A DNA stretch of 64,000 nt. Source: Novosphingobium sp. UBA6272 (GTDB lineage Bacteria > Pseudomonadota > Alphaproteobacteria > Sphingomonadales > Sphingomonadaceae). The stretch is from assembly GCF_002440635.1 (NCBI RefSeq), contig NZ_DJUW01000016.1, positions 113,150 to 177,149 of the forward strand, given 5' to 3'. The position numbers and the translations under genes were made by a program. Of this stretch, positions 8,246 through 18,700 are shown in pieces (position 1 is the stretch's first letter; every line of letters starts with the position of its first letter). A model generated the notes under the pieces. The model did not search any database and was not told where the DNA came from. It saw nothing but the letters and a program-made list of their open reading frames with translations.

Positions 8246-9621
8246 TGATTGCCCGTTACGCCCGCCTGGCCACCCTTGCCCTTGCTGCCGCAAGTCTGGC
8301 CGCCTGCGGCACCGAAGAGCGGCCCGAACCGAAAAAGGCTGACCAGTTCGGCGTGGTCCTGGCGGTCGCGCCGGCCGATGAAGGCAAGCTCGGCCGGGTG
8401 GTCCTGCCCGCCGCGGCGATTGCCGAGATCAAGCGCGCGGACCTGGGTGACGTGCGGATCTACGATGCCAAGGGCCGGACCCTGTCGATCGCGCTCGGCT
8501 ATGACCGCTCGGGCCAGTCAAGCCTGCTCAAGAGCAGCGACCTGCCGGCAATCCCGATCGCTGCGAACCACGGCGATGGCGCCGCTGTTCCGATTGCGGT
8601 CGAGGTCAAGGCCGGCGATGCCACCGTTGCAGTTACCGCAACCGACGCTGCCGATGCCGACAAGGCGCGGGTCTCGGTACTGTTCGACACCCGCACCCTG
8701 GCGCTGCCGGTGGCCGGCATGGAGCTTGCCGCCAATCTGCCCAGACAGGTTCCGGTCACCTTCACTCTTGAAAGCAGCGCCGACCTCAAGAGCTGGGAAC
8801 CGCTGGCCGAAAAGGTCCTGCTGCGCCCCGGAAACGATCCCGAAGTACTCGGCACCGGGCGCATTGCCCTGCCCGGTGCAAACCTCAGGGATCGCTATGT
8901 TCGGGTCAGCTGGGATGCCACGCCCGATGTCGCGGTTACCGGTGCAAAGGTGTTTGAAGCGGTCGAGCGTCAGCCCGCCCGGGTCGAGCTGGAAACCAGC
9001 GGCGGCAAGCTCAGCAATGACCACGAACTGCGCTTTGCTCCGCAGCTTGCGGTGCCGATTGAAGCGGTCGAGCTGGAACTGGCCGGGCCCGACGGAATGG
9101 TCCCGGTCGAGCTGTTCGGCCGCAATGACCGCAGCGAGCCCTGGGGCCTGCTGGCGCGCGGCACGCTGCGTCAGGGCGAAGGCCCGCTCAATCTGGAACT
9201 CTCAGGGAGCACGACGCGCGAATACCGGATCGTCGCCGACAAGCGCAGCGCCGGCTTCTCGAAGGAACCGAAAGTCAGCCTTGCGGTTACCCCGATCACG
9301 CTGTTCGCTGCGTTCAACGGCGAAGGTCCGTTCAACCTCGCGGTTGGCCATCCCGATGCCAAGCCAGCCTACTTCGATCCGGCCGACCTTGGCACCACCA
9401 GCGAGCTGCTTCGGGCCTGGCGGCGCGACGCCGAAGTGGCGATCGCCGGCGATGCACCGCTGATCCAGTTGGCTCCGGCGGTGCCGGAAACGCCGTTCGA
9501 TCCACGCAGCATGGCGCTGTGGGGCGCTCTGCTGCTTGGTACCGCAATCCTCGCCTTTGCTGCCTGGCGGCTGATGCGCGGTCAGGCTGTGGCGGCAGCG
9601 CCTAGTCCACCAACTGGCTGA
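8245..9621 (+). CDS. DUF3999 envelope protein with lipobox and C-terminal membrane anchor
   Basis: A 458-residue protein beginning MIARYARLATLALAAASLAAC, a signal sequence ending in a lipobox (LAAC). The body is beta-rich and periplasmic in character, and there is one C-terminal helix (MALWGALLLGTAILAFAAW) with a short cytoplasmic tail. This matches DUF3999, the family that co-occurs with DUF2339. It would be tethered at both ends if the lipobox is processed. GAGGAGAAG precedes the ATG. The same frame stays open far upstream inside the DUF2339 gene, but that part is an out-of-frame shadow. The 3' end overlaps the convergent folP by 20 bases. Confidence 0.85.
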   Translation: MIARYARLATLALAAASLAACGTEERPEPKKADQFGVVLAVAPADEGKLGRVVLPAAAIAEIKRADLGDVRIYDAKGRTLSIALGYDRSGQSSLLKSSDLPAIPIAANHGDGAAVPIAVEVKAGDATVAVTATDAADADKARVSVLFDTRTLALPVAGMELAANLPRQVPVTFTLESSADLKSWEPLAEKVLLRPGNDPEVLGTGRIALPGANLRDRYVRVSWDATPDVAVTGAKVFEAVERQPARVELETSGGKLSNDHELRFAPQLAVPIEAVELELAGPDGMVPVELFGRNDRSEPWGLLARGTLRQGEGPLNLELSGSTTREYRIVADKRSAGFSKEPKVSLAVTPITLFAAFNGEGPFNLAVGHPDAKPAYFDPADLGTTSELLRAWRRDAEVAIAGDAPLIQLAPAVPETPFDPRSMALWGALLLGTAILAFAAWRLMRGQAVAAAPSPPTG

Positions 9622-10702
9622 AATCGGTAAGCGCGGCGTCGCGCAGACCTAGCCAGACATTGCGGGCCTGGACCGTTTCGGCGACGTCGTGGACCCGCAG
9701 CAGCTGGATCCCGGCCTCGAGCCCCTTCATCGCCAGCGCGACCGAGCCGCCGAGCCGCTGGTGCGCCGGAGCCTCGTTGCTGAGCGCGCCGATCATCCGC
9801 TTGCGGCTGACCCCCAGCAGCAGCGGCTGGCCGAGCGCATGGAACAGCGGCAGGGCGTTGAGCAGTGCCAGATTGTCGGCGATCGACTTGCCGAAACCGA
9901 TGCCGGGATCGAGCACGATCTTCTCCCGCGGGATGCCTGCCGCCATGGCCGCATCGCGCCGCGCCGCCAGCCAGTCGAACACGTCGAGCACGACAGCGTC
10001 ATATTTGCCATCGGCGTGAAGGTCCTCGCCTTCGCCCGGGGCGTGCATCAGCACCACCGGCGCGCCGCTGCGGGCGGCGAAATCGAGGCTGCGCGGATCG
10101 TGGCGCAGCGCGGATACATCGTTGATCAGATGCGCACCCGCCGCCAGCGCGGCCTCCATTATGGCAGGCCGGCGCGTGTCGACGCTGATCGCCGCGCCCA
10201 TCGCCGCCAGCCGCTCGATCGCCGGGATCACGCGCTTTAGTTCATCGCCTTCCCAGACCGCCGCAGCGCCGGGCCGGGTGCTTTCTCCGCCGACATCGAT
10301 GATCGCGGCCCCACCCTCGACCATGGCGGCGGCATGGGCATGGGCGACTTCGGGATCATCCATGAACTGCCCGCCATCGGAGAAGCTGTCCGGCGTGACA
10401 TTGAGGATGCCCATCGCCTGCGGCTGATCGAGCCGCACGGTTCGCGCGCCCAGTTGCAGCGGCGGATGCACGCGCTGAAGATTGTCCCACTGTTCGCGCA
10501 CCCCATCGGGCAAGTCGGACAGCGCAGCGCGCAGTTCCGGCACCGAGAAACGGCGGCGCGCGGTGACTTTGCCGCCGCTGCGCTCGATCAGCGCGAACCG
10601 GCTGGCATAGACCAGCCCGCCCGCCAGCCGGATCGCCTCACCTTCCTCGGACTGCGGAGATCCAGCGAGGGCGATGGGGTGGAGATAGCAATTTGAACTC
10701 AT
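9602..10702 (-). CDS. folP: Dihydropteroate synthase FolP
   Basis: A 366-residue enzyme that condenses p-aminobenzoate with the dihydropterin pyrophosphate in folate synthesis and is the sulfonamide target. Signatures: MGILNVTPDSFSDGG, GGESTRPGA, ISVDTRRP, LINDVSALR, IVLDPGIGFGKS and LLGVSRKRMIG. An N-terminal extension of roughly 100 residues precedes the first signature, longer than the classical 280-residue form. ATG at 10702 (MSSNCYLHPIAL) is preferred over a TTG six codons upstream. An inverted-repeat element lies just upstream, and the gene is convergent with the DUF3999 gene. Confidence 0.93.
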   Translation of the reverse strand: MSSNCYLHPIALAGSPQSEEGEAIRLAGGLVYASRFALIERSGGKVTARRRFSVPELRAALSDLPDGVREQWDNLQRVHPPLQLGARTVRLDQPQAMGILNVTPDSFSDGGQFMDDPEVAHAHAAAMVEGGAAIIDVGGESTRPGAAAVWEGDELKRVIPAIERLAAMGAAISVDTRRPAIMEAALAAGAHLINDVSALRHDPRSLDFAARSGAPVVLMHAPGEGEDLHADGKYDAVVLDVFDWLAARRDAAMAAGIPREKIVLDPGIGFGKSIADNLALLNALPLFHALGQPLLLGVSRKRMIGALSNEAPAHQRLGGSVALAMKGLEAGIQLLRVHDVAETVQARNVWLGLRDAALTDFSQLVD

Positions 10703-10725
10703 AAGCCGACTTAGCCCCAAAATCC

Positions 10726-10850
10726 GTCATGCTGAACTTGTTTCAGCATCCATTTCACCGCCCAACCGGAGATCGGTTCACACCTTGAATGTTCGGTTAG
10801 CTTTGGCACTTCGGCGGCCAGATAGACCCTGGAACGAGTTCAGATTGACG
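10726..10850. repeat. Degenerate REP-like inverted pair (TGAACTTGTTTCA type)
   Basis: The left unit (10726-10752) contains TGAACTTGTTTCAG and the right unit (10825-10850) contains its imperfect inverse, CTGGAACGAGTTCAG, about 70 bases apart. The organisation is the same as the cleaner pair at 37496-37635. It lies between the start of folP and the end of ccrM. Dispersed palindromic repeats of this kind are common in sphingomonad intergenic regions. Confidence 0.65.
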
Positions 10851-10871
10851 AGGTTTGTTGGGAAGCGTTGC

Positions 10872-12206
<1,335 letters not shown>

Positions 12207-12242
12207 GGCACGAATAAATCCGGCCCGCAACAGCCAGATCGC

Positions 12243-12878
12243 TCAAATCAGCTGCAATTGCGAAACCGGAGCGAAGCTTCGCCGGTGAAGCGGGCTCGGC
12301 CCGTGCCGGCGCAGCGCGGCCAGGTGCTCGGCCGTGCCATATCCCATGTTCCGCTCCCACCCGTAATGCGGGTGCACCCGGGCATGTTCGCGCATCAGCC
12401 GGTCGCGGTGCTCTTTCGCCAGGATTGAAGCGGCAGAAATGCAAGGCTCCAGGGCGTCGCCACCAACTATCGCGGTGGCCCTCCAGCGCCAGTTGGGATG
12501 GCGGCCGACCGGAGTCTTGTTGCCGTCGATCAGCACCATGTGCGGTTCGCTGCACAGGCCCTCCACCAGCGCGCTTACCGCTCGCGTCATCGCCAGCATG
12601 GTCGCGGCAAAGATGTTGATCCGGTCGATCTCGTCCGCCTCCACCACCCCCAGCGCCCAAGCGCAGCTTTGTTGAACCAGCGGTTCCAGCGTGGCACGGC
12701 GCTTGGCTGAAAGCTTCTTGGAATCGTCGAGCCCCGCTGGCGCATCAAGGCCCAGCACGCAGGCCGCCGCAACCACTGGGCCGGCGAGCGGCCCACGCCC
12801 CGCTTCGTCGACGCCAATGATCACCTGACCATCGGGGCACTTGGCAATGGCCGGTTTGTCGTCGATATTCGACAGCAT
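12243..12878 (-). CDS. rnhB: Ribonuclease HII RnhB
   Basis: A 211-residue enzyme that cuts the RNA strand of RNA-DNA hybrids and removes single misincorporated ribonucleotides. The active-site motif [20 protein letters not shown] is near residue 22. Further conserved parts are [22 protein letters not shown] residues, LIDGNKTP and [13 protein letters not shown]. The family length is about 200, so the ATG at 12878 ([10 protein letters not shown]) is preferred; AGGAG lies ten bases upstream of it. This ATG shares bases with the divergent ATG of the sugar dehydrogenase gene. It lies upstream of ccrM on the same strand. Confidence 0.93.
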   Translation of the reverse strand: MLSNIDDKPAIAKCPDGQVIIGVDEAGRGPLAGPVVAAACVLGLDAPAGLDDSKKLSAKRRATLEPLVQQSCAWALGVVEADEIDRINIFAATMLAMTRAVSALVEGLCSEPHMVLIDGNKTPVGRHPNWRWRATAIVGGDALEPCISAASILAKEHRDRLMREHARVHPHYGWERNMGYGTAEHLAALRRHGPSPLHRRSFAPVSQLQLI

Positions 12879-13989
12879 GCGCACCAAACTCCTAATTGCT
12901 CTTTCGCCCCTCGTCCTGATCGCTGCAAGCTGCGGAGGCCCTGCCGCTGGGGATAGCCCGCGCCAAATCACCAAGATCGAGGGCCAGTTCGCTATTCAGG
13001 AACTCGGCACGTTTGAGGCTCCCTGGGCCATGGCCGTCCTGCCGGAAGGCCGGCTGCTGGTTACGGAGAAGGCCGGAAAGCTCAAGCTGCGCAGCGCCGA
13101 CGGCATGGTTGCCGAAGTCGCCCTGCCTTTCACGGTTGATTTCGGCGGCCAGGGCGGGCTCGGCGATGTGATCGCGGCACCGGACTTTGCCAAGTCTGGG
13201 AGGATTTACCTCAGCTGGGCCGAAGCCGGTGAGAATGATACCCGCGGCGCAGCGGTCGGTACAGGCATATTGGTACTGGAGGGTTCCGCGCCCAAGCTTG
13301 AGCACTTCGCGGTTATTTGGCGGCAGAACCCCAAGGTGACCGGAAAGGGACACTACTCGCACCGCCTGGCAATTAGCCCGGACCGCAAGCACCTCTACAT
13401 CGCCTCGGGCGAGCGGCAGAAGATGCAACCGGCGCAAGACCCCAAGAGCGATCTGGGCAAGGTGATCCGCCTGCCGCTGGTTTCGTCGGGCGGCCCGGGG
13501 GGCGCACCGCAACAGGTAAGTATGGGCCATCGCAACATCTTGGGCTTGGCTTTCGCACCCGATGGTCGGTTGTGGGACCTCGAACATGGCCCGGCCGGCG
13601 GCGACGAACTCAATCTGGTCAAGCCGGGGGCCAATTACGGCTGGCCGCTGGTTTCCGAAGGGCGTCACTACAGCGGCGAATTCATCCCGCATCACGATAC
13701 CCGGCCCGAATTTACAGCCCCCGCGCTCTACTGGAACCCGGTGATCGCGCCAGGAGGGATGATCTTCTATTCGGGCAAGATGTGGCCTGAATGGAAAGGT
13801 CAACTGCTGATCGGAGCGATGAACCCAACTGCAGTGGTGCGCGTGAAGATCAGCGGCGAAAAGGCCACTGAAGAAACCCGCTATCCCATGGCAAAGCGGA
13901 TCCGCGCGATTGCAGAGGACAGGGATGGCTCTTTGCTTGTTCTGGAAGACAAGCAGGGCGGCCGGTTGCTGCGGCTTTCACGCAAATAG
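12877..13989 (+). CDS. PQQ-dependent sugar dehydrogenase-family lipoprotein
   Basis: A 370-residue six-bladed beta-propeller of the soluble aldose dehydrogenase (GSDH / YliI) family. [20 protein letters not shown] is a lipoprotein signal with Cys near residue 20. Family landmarks are [68 protein letters not shown] and [15 protein letters not shown]. It probably oxidises aldoses in the periplasm with PQQ and calcium; the substrate is unknown. An alternative ATG at 12847 would add ten residues before the signal. The start overlaps the divergent rnhB start. Confidence 0.88.
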   Translation: MRTKLLIALSPLVLIAASCGGPAAGDSPRQITKIEGQFAIQELGTFEAPWAMAVLPEGRLLVTEKAGKLKLRSADGMVAEVALPFTVDFGGQGGLGDVIAAPDFAKSGRIYLSWAEAGENDTRGAAVGTGILVLEGSAPKLEHFAVIWRQNPKVTGKGHYSHRLAISPDRKHLYIASGERQKMQPAQDPKSDLGKVIRLPLVSSGGPGGAPQQVSMGHRNILGLAFAPDGRLWDLEHGPAGGDELNLVKPGANYGWPLVSEGRHYSGEFIPHHDTRPEFTAPALYWNPVIAPGGMIFYSGKMWPEWKGQLLIGAMNPTAVVRVKISGEKATEETRYPMAKRIRAIAEDRDGSLLVLEDKQGGRLLRLSRK

Positions 13990-14029
13990 CATCGACATTG
14001 CACCGCGCTGCCCCTAACGCGCGCGGCCA

Positions 14030-14545
14030 ATGTCCGATGCAACGCTTATCCCGCTCAACAATGTCGACCCCGCGCTGATTGAAGCGCTGCTCGACCGCGC
14101 GTTTGAGCCGGAGCGAAAGCAGCGCACCGCCTACAAGCTCCGCGACGGGGTGGACTGGCTGCCCGGCCTGTCGTTTGCGGCAATCGACGCCGAAGAACAC
14201 CTGGTCGGAACCATCCAGTGCTGGCCGGTGGCCCTGACCGATCCGCAGGGCCGGCGCCATCCCATGATCCTGATCGGCCCGGTGGCGGTGCTGCCCGAGG
14301 AACAGGGTGCCGGCTATGGCAAGGCGTTGATGACCGCAGCAATCGGCGCGCTCGATCCACGCAGCCCCTTGCCGCAAGTGATGATCGGCGATCCCGAATA
14401 CTATGGCCGCTTCTGGGGCTTCTCCGCCGACCCTACTGCCGGCTGGACGCTTCCCGGCCCATGGGAACCGCGCCGGCTTCTGGCCCGTTGCGACAATCCG
14501 GCGGTCTTGCCCAAGGTCGGTTCGCTGGGGCCCTGGGTGGGGTAA
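14030..14545 (+). CDS. GNAT family N-acetyltransferase
   Basis: A 171-residue acyl-CoA N-acyltransferase. The acetyl-CoA loop is GPVAVLPEEQGAGYGKALM (motif A, around residues 84-102), preceded by the beta strand LVGTIQCWPV. The C-terminal part, YYGRFWGFS, is seen in YhbS-like GNAT proteins. The substrate is unknown. It begins 40 bases after the sugar dehydrogenase stop on the same strand and may be cotranscribed. Confidence 0.82.
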   Translation: MSDATLIPLNNVDPALIEALLDRAFEPERKQRTAYKLRDGVDWLPGLSFAAIDAEEHLVGTIQCWPVALTDPQGRRHPMILIGPVAVLPEEQGAGYGKALMTAAIGALDPRSPLPQVMIGDPEYYGRFWGFSADPTAGWTLPGPWEPRRLLARCDNPAVLPKVGSLGPWVG

Positions 14546-14552
14546 AAGGGCT

Positions 14553-14664
14553 CACCCGAAGAACCCAAGCTGTCGCGCTTTGCGGCGAAGCCGTTCATCC
14601 CATATGCGCTGACTGATCCCACAGGGCCTGCGGCGCAAAGCAAACCTCTTTGGTTCTTTGGGTG
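14553..14664. repeat. Imperfect long inverted repeat between GNAT and DUF1285 genes
   Basis: The left arm begins CACCCGAAGAACCCAAG and the right arm ends CTTTGGTTCTTTGGGTG, which is its inverse apart from two or three mismatches. Weaker symmetry continues inward (GCTTTGCGGC facing GCGGCGCAAAGC). The element covers most of the gap. It could be a degenerate mobile repeat or an RNA hairpin; there is no T-tract typical of a terminator. Confidence 0.35.
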
Positions 14665-14707
14665 AACACATGTTGTTCCCGGCCCGCCCATCTGGCATCG
14701 CGCACCT

Positions 14708-15247
14708 GTGCCATACGAACCGCCACCCGAACTTGCCGCGCTCTCGCTGGAGGAGATTGCCCAGCTCAATGCCGCGCGCAAGTTGCCGCCGGTCGAGCAA
14801 TGGGAGCCCGCGGTCAGCGGCGACAGTCTGATGACGATCAAGGCCGACGGGCGCTGGTTTCATGACGGCGGGGAAATCCGGCGTCCGGCGATGATCCGCG
14901 CCTTCGCCGGACTGCTGGGCCGCGACAGTGAAGGTCAGCACTGGCTGGTCACGCCACAGGAGAAGCAGGCGATCGCGGTAGAGGACGCCGCCTTCATCGC
15001 CACTGACGTGTCGCGCACCGGCGACGCCCTCGCCTTTCGGCTCAATACCGACGAAGTGGTGGTGGCCGGGCTCGATCATCCGCTGCGTGCCCGCGGCGAT
15101 GCCGATACGCCGGCGCTCTATCTGGCGGTCCGCAACGGCACCGAGGCGCGAATCAACCGATCGACCTGGCTGCAACTGGTGGAGCTGGCGGGCGAAGACC
15201 TGACTATCCGCAGCCAGGGTGCCACGTTCTCGCTGGTTCCGCGATGA
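14708..15247 (+). CDS. DUF1285 domain-containing protein
   Basis: A 179-residue conserved protein of unknown function, beginning MPYEPPPELAALSLEEIAQL with the family segment DGRWFHDGGEIRRPAMIRAFAG and the strand LVTPQEKQAIAVEDAAF. The GTG start is used because no in-frame ATG precedes the conserved region. The stop overlaps the Nudix gene start by four bases (ATGA), so it is coupled to a CoA pyrophosphatase gene. No transmembrane segment is visible. Confidence 0.85.
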   Translation: MPYEPPPELAALSLEEIAQLNAARKLPPVEQWEPAVSGDSLMTIKADGRWFHDGGEIRRPAMIRAFAGLLGRDSEGQHWLVTPQEKQAIAVEDAAFIATDVSRTGDALAFRLNTDEVVVAGLDHPLRARGDADTPALYLAVRNGTEARINRSTWLQLVELAGEDLTIRSQGATFSLVPR

Positions 15248-15822
15248 GCCTGGTCAAACGCCTGTCGCGGCTTCACGCCGAGGGCCACGCCCAAGCGATC
15301 GACCATCATGACGAGCAGGGCTTTGCCGATCGCGAACTGCGCCCCGCTGCCGTGCTGGCGGCGATGACCGAGCGCGAGCGACCGGGGTTCCTGCTGATCC
15401 ATCGCCCTTCCAACATGCGCTCGCACCCCGGCCAAGTCGCCTTTCCCGGAGGCAAGATCGATCCGGGTGAGACCCCGGTCGAGGCGGCACTGCGCGAAGC
15501 CTGGGAGGAACTGGGCATCCACGAGCGCGATGTAACCGTGATCGGCCCGAGCGATACCTATCGCACCGGATCGGGCTATGCGATCACTCCGGTGATTGCG
15601 GTGGTCCCGCCGGACCTTGAGCTTAATCCCAGCCCGACCGAAGTGGCGCAGTGGTTCGAAGCCCCGGTCGACTTCGTGTTCGACGCGGCCAACCACACTC
15701 ACCATTCGGGGATTTGGCAGGGCCGGACAAGAAGCTATATTGAGATCCTATGGGAGCAACACCGGATCTGGGGGGTAACCGCGGGGATCATCGCCAACCT
15801 GGCGAAGCGGATCGCGTGGTGA
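15244..15822 (+). CDS. CoA pyrophosphatase (Nudix hydrolase)
   Basis: A 192-residue Nudix hydrolase. The Nudix box (GGKIDPGETPVEAALREA followed by WEELGI) is complete around residues 77-99. It is preceded by the CoA-specific signature LLIHRPSNMRSHPGQVAFPGG-like region, which identifies the CoA/acyl-CoA diphosphatase subgroup producing 4'-phosphopantetheine and 3',5'-ADP. It overlaps the DUF1285 gene by four bases. An inverted repeat follows between this gene and the CCA-adding enzyme. Confidence 0.88.
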   Translation: MSLVKRLSRLHAEGHAQAIDHHDEQGFADRELRPAAVLAAMTERERPGFLLIHRPSNMRSHPGQVAFPGGKIDPGETPVEAALREAWEELGIHERDVTVIGPSDTYRTGSGYAITPVIAVVPPDLELNPSPTEVAQWFEAPVDFVFDAANHTHHSGIWQGRTRSYIEILWEQHRIWGVTAGIIANLAKRIAW

Positions 15823-15851
15823 TGGGTTTTCCTTGCTGGTCCAACCCCAAC

Positions 15852-15933
15852 CCCGCTCAGGCTGAGCCTGTCGAAGCCAGCAGGCGACGGCAGCTTCAAA
15901 CGCGGGGCCTTCGACAGGCTCAGGCTGAGCGGG
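15852..15933. repeat. REP-like inverted pair (GCTCAGGCTGAGC type)
   Basis: Two 25-base arms, 15852-15876 and 15909-15933, are inverse copies with one mismatch, each containing GCTCAGGCTGAGC and ending in a TCGAAG/CTTCGA edge, separated by 32 bases. The right arm ends eight bases before the start of the CCA-adding enzyme gene. The same family appears at 38921-39005. Confidence 0.75.
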
Positions 15934-15940
15934 TATTGAA

Positions 15941-17113
15941 GTGGCAGTGATGCTCCCCCCCGCCCCATGGCGCGAGCGCAATGATCTCGCCGCGCTGATC
16001 GCCGCGCTCGGCCCGGGGCAGGTGCGCTATGTCGGCGGGGCGGTGCGCGACACATTGCTGGGGCTACCGGTCAAGGACATCGACCTTGCCATTCCGCTTG
16101 AACCCAAAGAGGTTATGCGGCGGCTGAAGGCGCACGCGATTACCGTAATACCGACCGGGATCGACCACGGCACGGTCACTGCCGTGCTGAAGCAGGGTCC
16201 GGTCGAGATCACCACCCTGCGCCACGACGTCAGCACCGATGGCCGCCGTGCCACCGTAGCTTTTGCCAGCGACTGGCAAGAAGACGCCGCCCGGCGCGAT
16301 TTTACCATCAACGCGCTCTATGCCGACCCGGATTCGGGCGCGGTCAGCGACTATTTCGGCGGCCTCGACGACTTGGCGGCACGGCGCGTCCGCTTCATCG
16401 GCGATGCCCGCCAGCGGATCCGCGAGGATCACCTGCGGATCCTGCGCTACTTCCGGTTTCAGGCGAGGTTTGGCAGTCAACCGGCAGACGCAGAAGCGGA
16501 AAGTGCCGTTTCAGAGCTGGCGGCCACGCTGAAAGGCTTGTCACGCGAACGGGTCGGCATGGAAATGATGAACCTGCTCGGCTTGCCCGACCCTGCCGCG
16601 ACGATCGCCCGGATGGCCGAGCTGGGCGTGCTGGCGGTGATCTTGCCCGAAGCCGATGTCGCCGCCCTGACCGCGCTGATCGGTGAGGAGCGCCGCCAAG
16701 GCGCTGCGCCCGAAGCCCTGCGCCGGCTCGCCGCATTGCTCCCGCCCGATGCCGCACTGGCCGAAGCGGTGGCCAGCCGCTTTCGCCTCTCCGGCGCGCA
16801 GAAGAAGCGGCTGGCGCTGGCGGCTGGGCGCAACGCAGCGCCCGCCGATCCGCGCGCCCTCGCCTATCGACTTGGGCATGAGCCGGCGCTGGACCGGCTG
16901 CTGCTCACCGGCGCAAGCACCGCGCCATTGCGGGACTGGGACATCCCGATTTTCCCGCTCAAGGGCGGGGAGATCGTAGCGCGCGGCGTGAAGGCAGGGC
17001 CGGAAGTCGCAAGGGTTCTGCGGACCGTGGAGGACCGCTGGATTGCGGCGGGCTTCCCCGGTGCCGAAGCAGTAGCGCGTCTGCTCACCGCTGCCCTAGC
17101 CGAACAGGCCTGA
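15941..17113 (+). CDS. cca: CCA tRNA nucleotidyltransferase
   Basis: A 390-residue class II polymerase-beta-like enzyme that adds or repairs the 3' CCA of tRNA. It has VRYVGGAVRDTLLG, the metal-binding pair in DIDLAI, RRDFTINALY, and the neck motif REDHLRILRYFRFQARFG, followed by a variable helical C-terminus. GTG at 15941, GTG at 15947 and ATG at 15950 are all possible starts. The upstream region is occupied by an inverted repeat, so translation may depend on read-through from the Nudix gene. Confidence 0.92.
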   Translation: MAVMLPPAPWRERNDLAALIAALGPGQVRYVGGAVRDTLLGLPVKDIDLAIPLEPKEVMRRLKAHAITVIPTGIDHGTVTAVLKQGPVEITTLRHDVSTDGRRATVAFASDWQEDAARRDFTINALYADPDSGAVSDYFGGLDDLAARRVRFIGDARQRIREDHLRILRYFRFQARFGSQPADAEAESAVSELAATLKGLSRERVGMEMMNLLGLPDPAATIARMAELGVLAVILPEADVAALTALIGEERRQGAAPEALRRLAALLPPDAALAEAVASRFRLSGAQKKRLALAAGRNAAPADPRALAYRLGHEPALDRLLLTGASTAPLRDWDIPIFPLKGGEIVARGVKAGPEVARVLRTVEDRWIAAGFPGAEAVARLLTAALAEQA

Positions 17114-17117
17114 CACG

Positions 17118-17993
17118 GTGATCGTCCACGCATTGTCAGCCGCGCAGCGTCAGTCCTTTGACGAGCAAGGCTTTGCCCATTTCCCCGGGTTCGTCCCGCC
17201 GCCGCTGCTGGCGCGGCTGCGGGCGCTGTTCGACGAATTGTTGGTGCCCGACGAGGCCCCGGACAAGGTTGTCGTCGCCGGCCGCGACGGGCCAGTGGTC
17301 AGCAATGTCGATCTGCTGTGCCAGCGCGGCAATCTCGCCGCGCTCGAACTGCTGGGCTATCCGCCGCTGTTCGAACTGGCCCGGGCGCTATGCGGCGAAG
17401 ACTTTTTCCTGATCCAGGAATTTGCGGTGATCAAGCATGGCGGCGATCAATTGCCGGTGCTGTGGCACAAGGACATGGTCCATCGCCGCAGCGGCACCTG
17501 CTTCACCGCAGGGATCTATCTCGATGCCTCGACCGCCGGCGATGGCGCGTTGCAGATCATTCCCGGAAGCCACCGCGATCCGCGCGGCATTTGCGAACTG
17601 GCCGAGGAACCGCATATCGAAATGCCGATGCAGGCCGGCGACATGCTGATCCACGACATGATGCTGGCCCATGCCTCTCCGCCAATGCGGCAAGGCACGC
17701 TGCGCCGCGTGATCTACTTCGAGTTCCTTTCCGCCGCCCACGTCGCGGCCGAGGCGATCTACAGCCCGGAGCTTGTCGCCCGCCGGACCCGGCTGGGCCA
17801 TGTCGCGGCGCGGCACCATGCGGTCTGCAATCCCGGCAGCGCGCAGTTCGCGTTCCCCGCGCCATCGCCCTGCCCCGCCGATGCCGAACGCCCGGTTGCG
17901 GCGGTGCTGGCGGAAATCTATGCCAAACCGATCAATGCCCGGCCATCGTCCTATTGCATCAATGGCATCGCAACCTTCGACCTGTCCGATTGA
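17118..17993 (+). CDS. Phytanoyl-CoA dioxygenase (PhyH) family protein
   Basis: A 291-residue 2-oxoglutarate/Fe(II) dioxygenase fold. The facial-triad motif HKDMVH (H-x-D, about residue 116) is followed by GIYLDASTAGDGALQIIPGSH and by the distal histidine region MLIHDMMLAHASPP. The N-terminal FDEQGFAHFPGFVPPPLLARL is typical of PhyH proteins. The substrate is unknown; a small lipid or secondary metabolite is possible. GTG is the likely start. It lies four bases after the CCA-adding enzyme gene. Confidence 0.85.
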   Translation: MIVHALSAAQRQSFDEQGFAHFPGFVPPPLLARLRALFDELLVPDEAPDKVVVAGRDGPVVSNVDLLCQRGNLAALELLGYPPLFELARALCGEDFFLIQEFAVIKHGGDQLPVLWHKDMVHRRSGTCFTAGIYLDASTAGDGALQIIPGSHRDPRGICELAEEPHIEMPMQAGDMLIHDMMLAHASPPMRQGTLRRVIYFEFLSAAHVAAEAIYSPELVARRTRLGHVAARHHAVCNPGSAQFAFPAPSPCPADAERPVAAVLAEIYAKPINARPSSYCINGIATFDLSD

Positions 17994-18049
17994 CGCTTTA
18001 TCGCTTCGGGCTTGAGCAAACTGGCTACGGCTAGCAGGATGGCGATCCG

Positions 18050-18700
18050 ATGACCGATCTGTTCGCCTTCCTGCTCCAGCAGCCGCTGCTGCTGCTCGCC
18101 ATCACGGCAATCCTCGTTTCGGTGCTGGGCGGCATGATCCTGAACGCGGTCCCGTGGCTGGGGCGTCTGCTGCGCGGGGCGGGCACGCTCGGGCTGGTCG
18201 CAGCCCTCCTGCTCACCGTGGCGCAGGCCGCGCGGATGAGCGGCAGCAGCGATGCCGCGCTGATCTGGGCCGGCATGCAGAAGCAGGAAGTTTCGGGGCA
18301 GGCGACCCGCATTCCGCTATCGCCCGACGGGCATTTCTGGGTGACTGCCCGGATCAACGGGCAGGAGCGCCGCTTTCTGGTCGATACCGGGGCAACGCTG
18401 ACCGCGATCTCGCCCAGTACTGCCAGCGCCGCCGGGATCGAACCCGGTACGCTTGACCGCGCGATTGTGCTCAAAACCGCCAATGGCGAAGTTGCCGCGC
18501 GCACTGCATCGATCGCCGAACTGCGCTTTGGCAATGTGCTGGCCCGCGATCTTGATGCGGTAATCGCCCCCGGCAAGGGCGATACCAATGTGATCGGCAT
18601 GAACCTGCTGAGCCGGCTGGCAAGCTGGAAGGTCGAGGGCCGAACCCTGATCCTTGAGCCGAAGAATCCGCAGCCGACCGAGCCGCAAGGTTCGTTCTAG
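18050..18700 (+). CDS. Membrane-anchored retropepsin-like aspartic protease (TIGR02281 type)
   Basis: A 216-residue protein with two N-terminal hydrophobic segments ([19 protein letters not shown] and [13 protein letters not shown]) and then a single-lobe aspartic protease domain. The active-site motif is [13 protein letters not shown] at about residue 108-120. The second family signature is [11 protein letters not shown] near the C-terminus. It acts on the periplasmic side if the helices form a hairpin. The target is unknown. Its end overlaps the convergent parC stop by four bases. Confidence 0.85.
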   Translation: MTDLFAFLLQQPLLLLAITAILVSVLGGMILNAVPWLGRLLRGAGTLGLVAALLLTVAQAARMSGSSDAALIWAGMQKQEVSGQATRIPLSPDGHFWVTARINGQERRFLVDTGATLTAISPSTASAAGIEPGTLDRAIVLKTANGEVAARTASIAELRFGNVLARDLDAVIAPGKGDTNVIGMNLLSRLASWKVEGRTLILEPKNPQPTEPQGSF

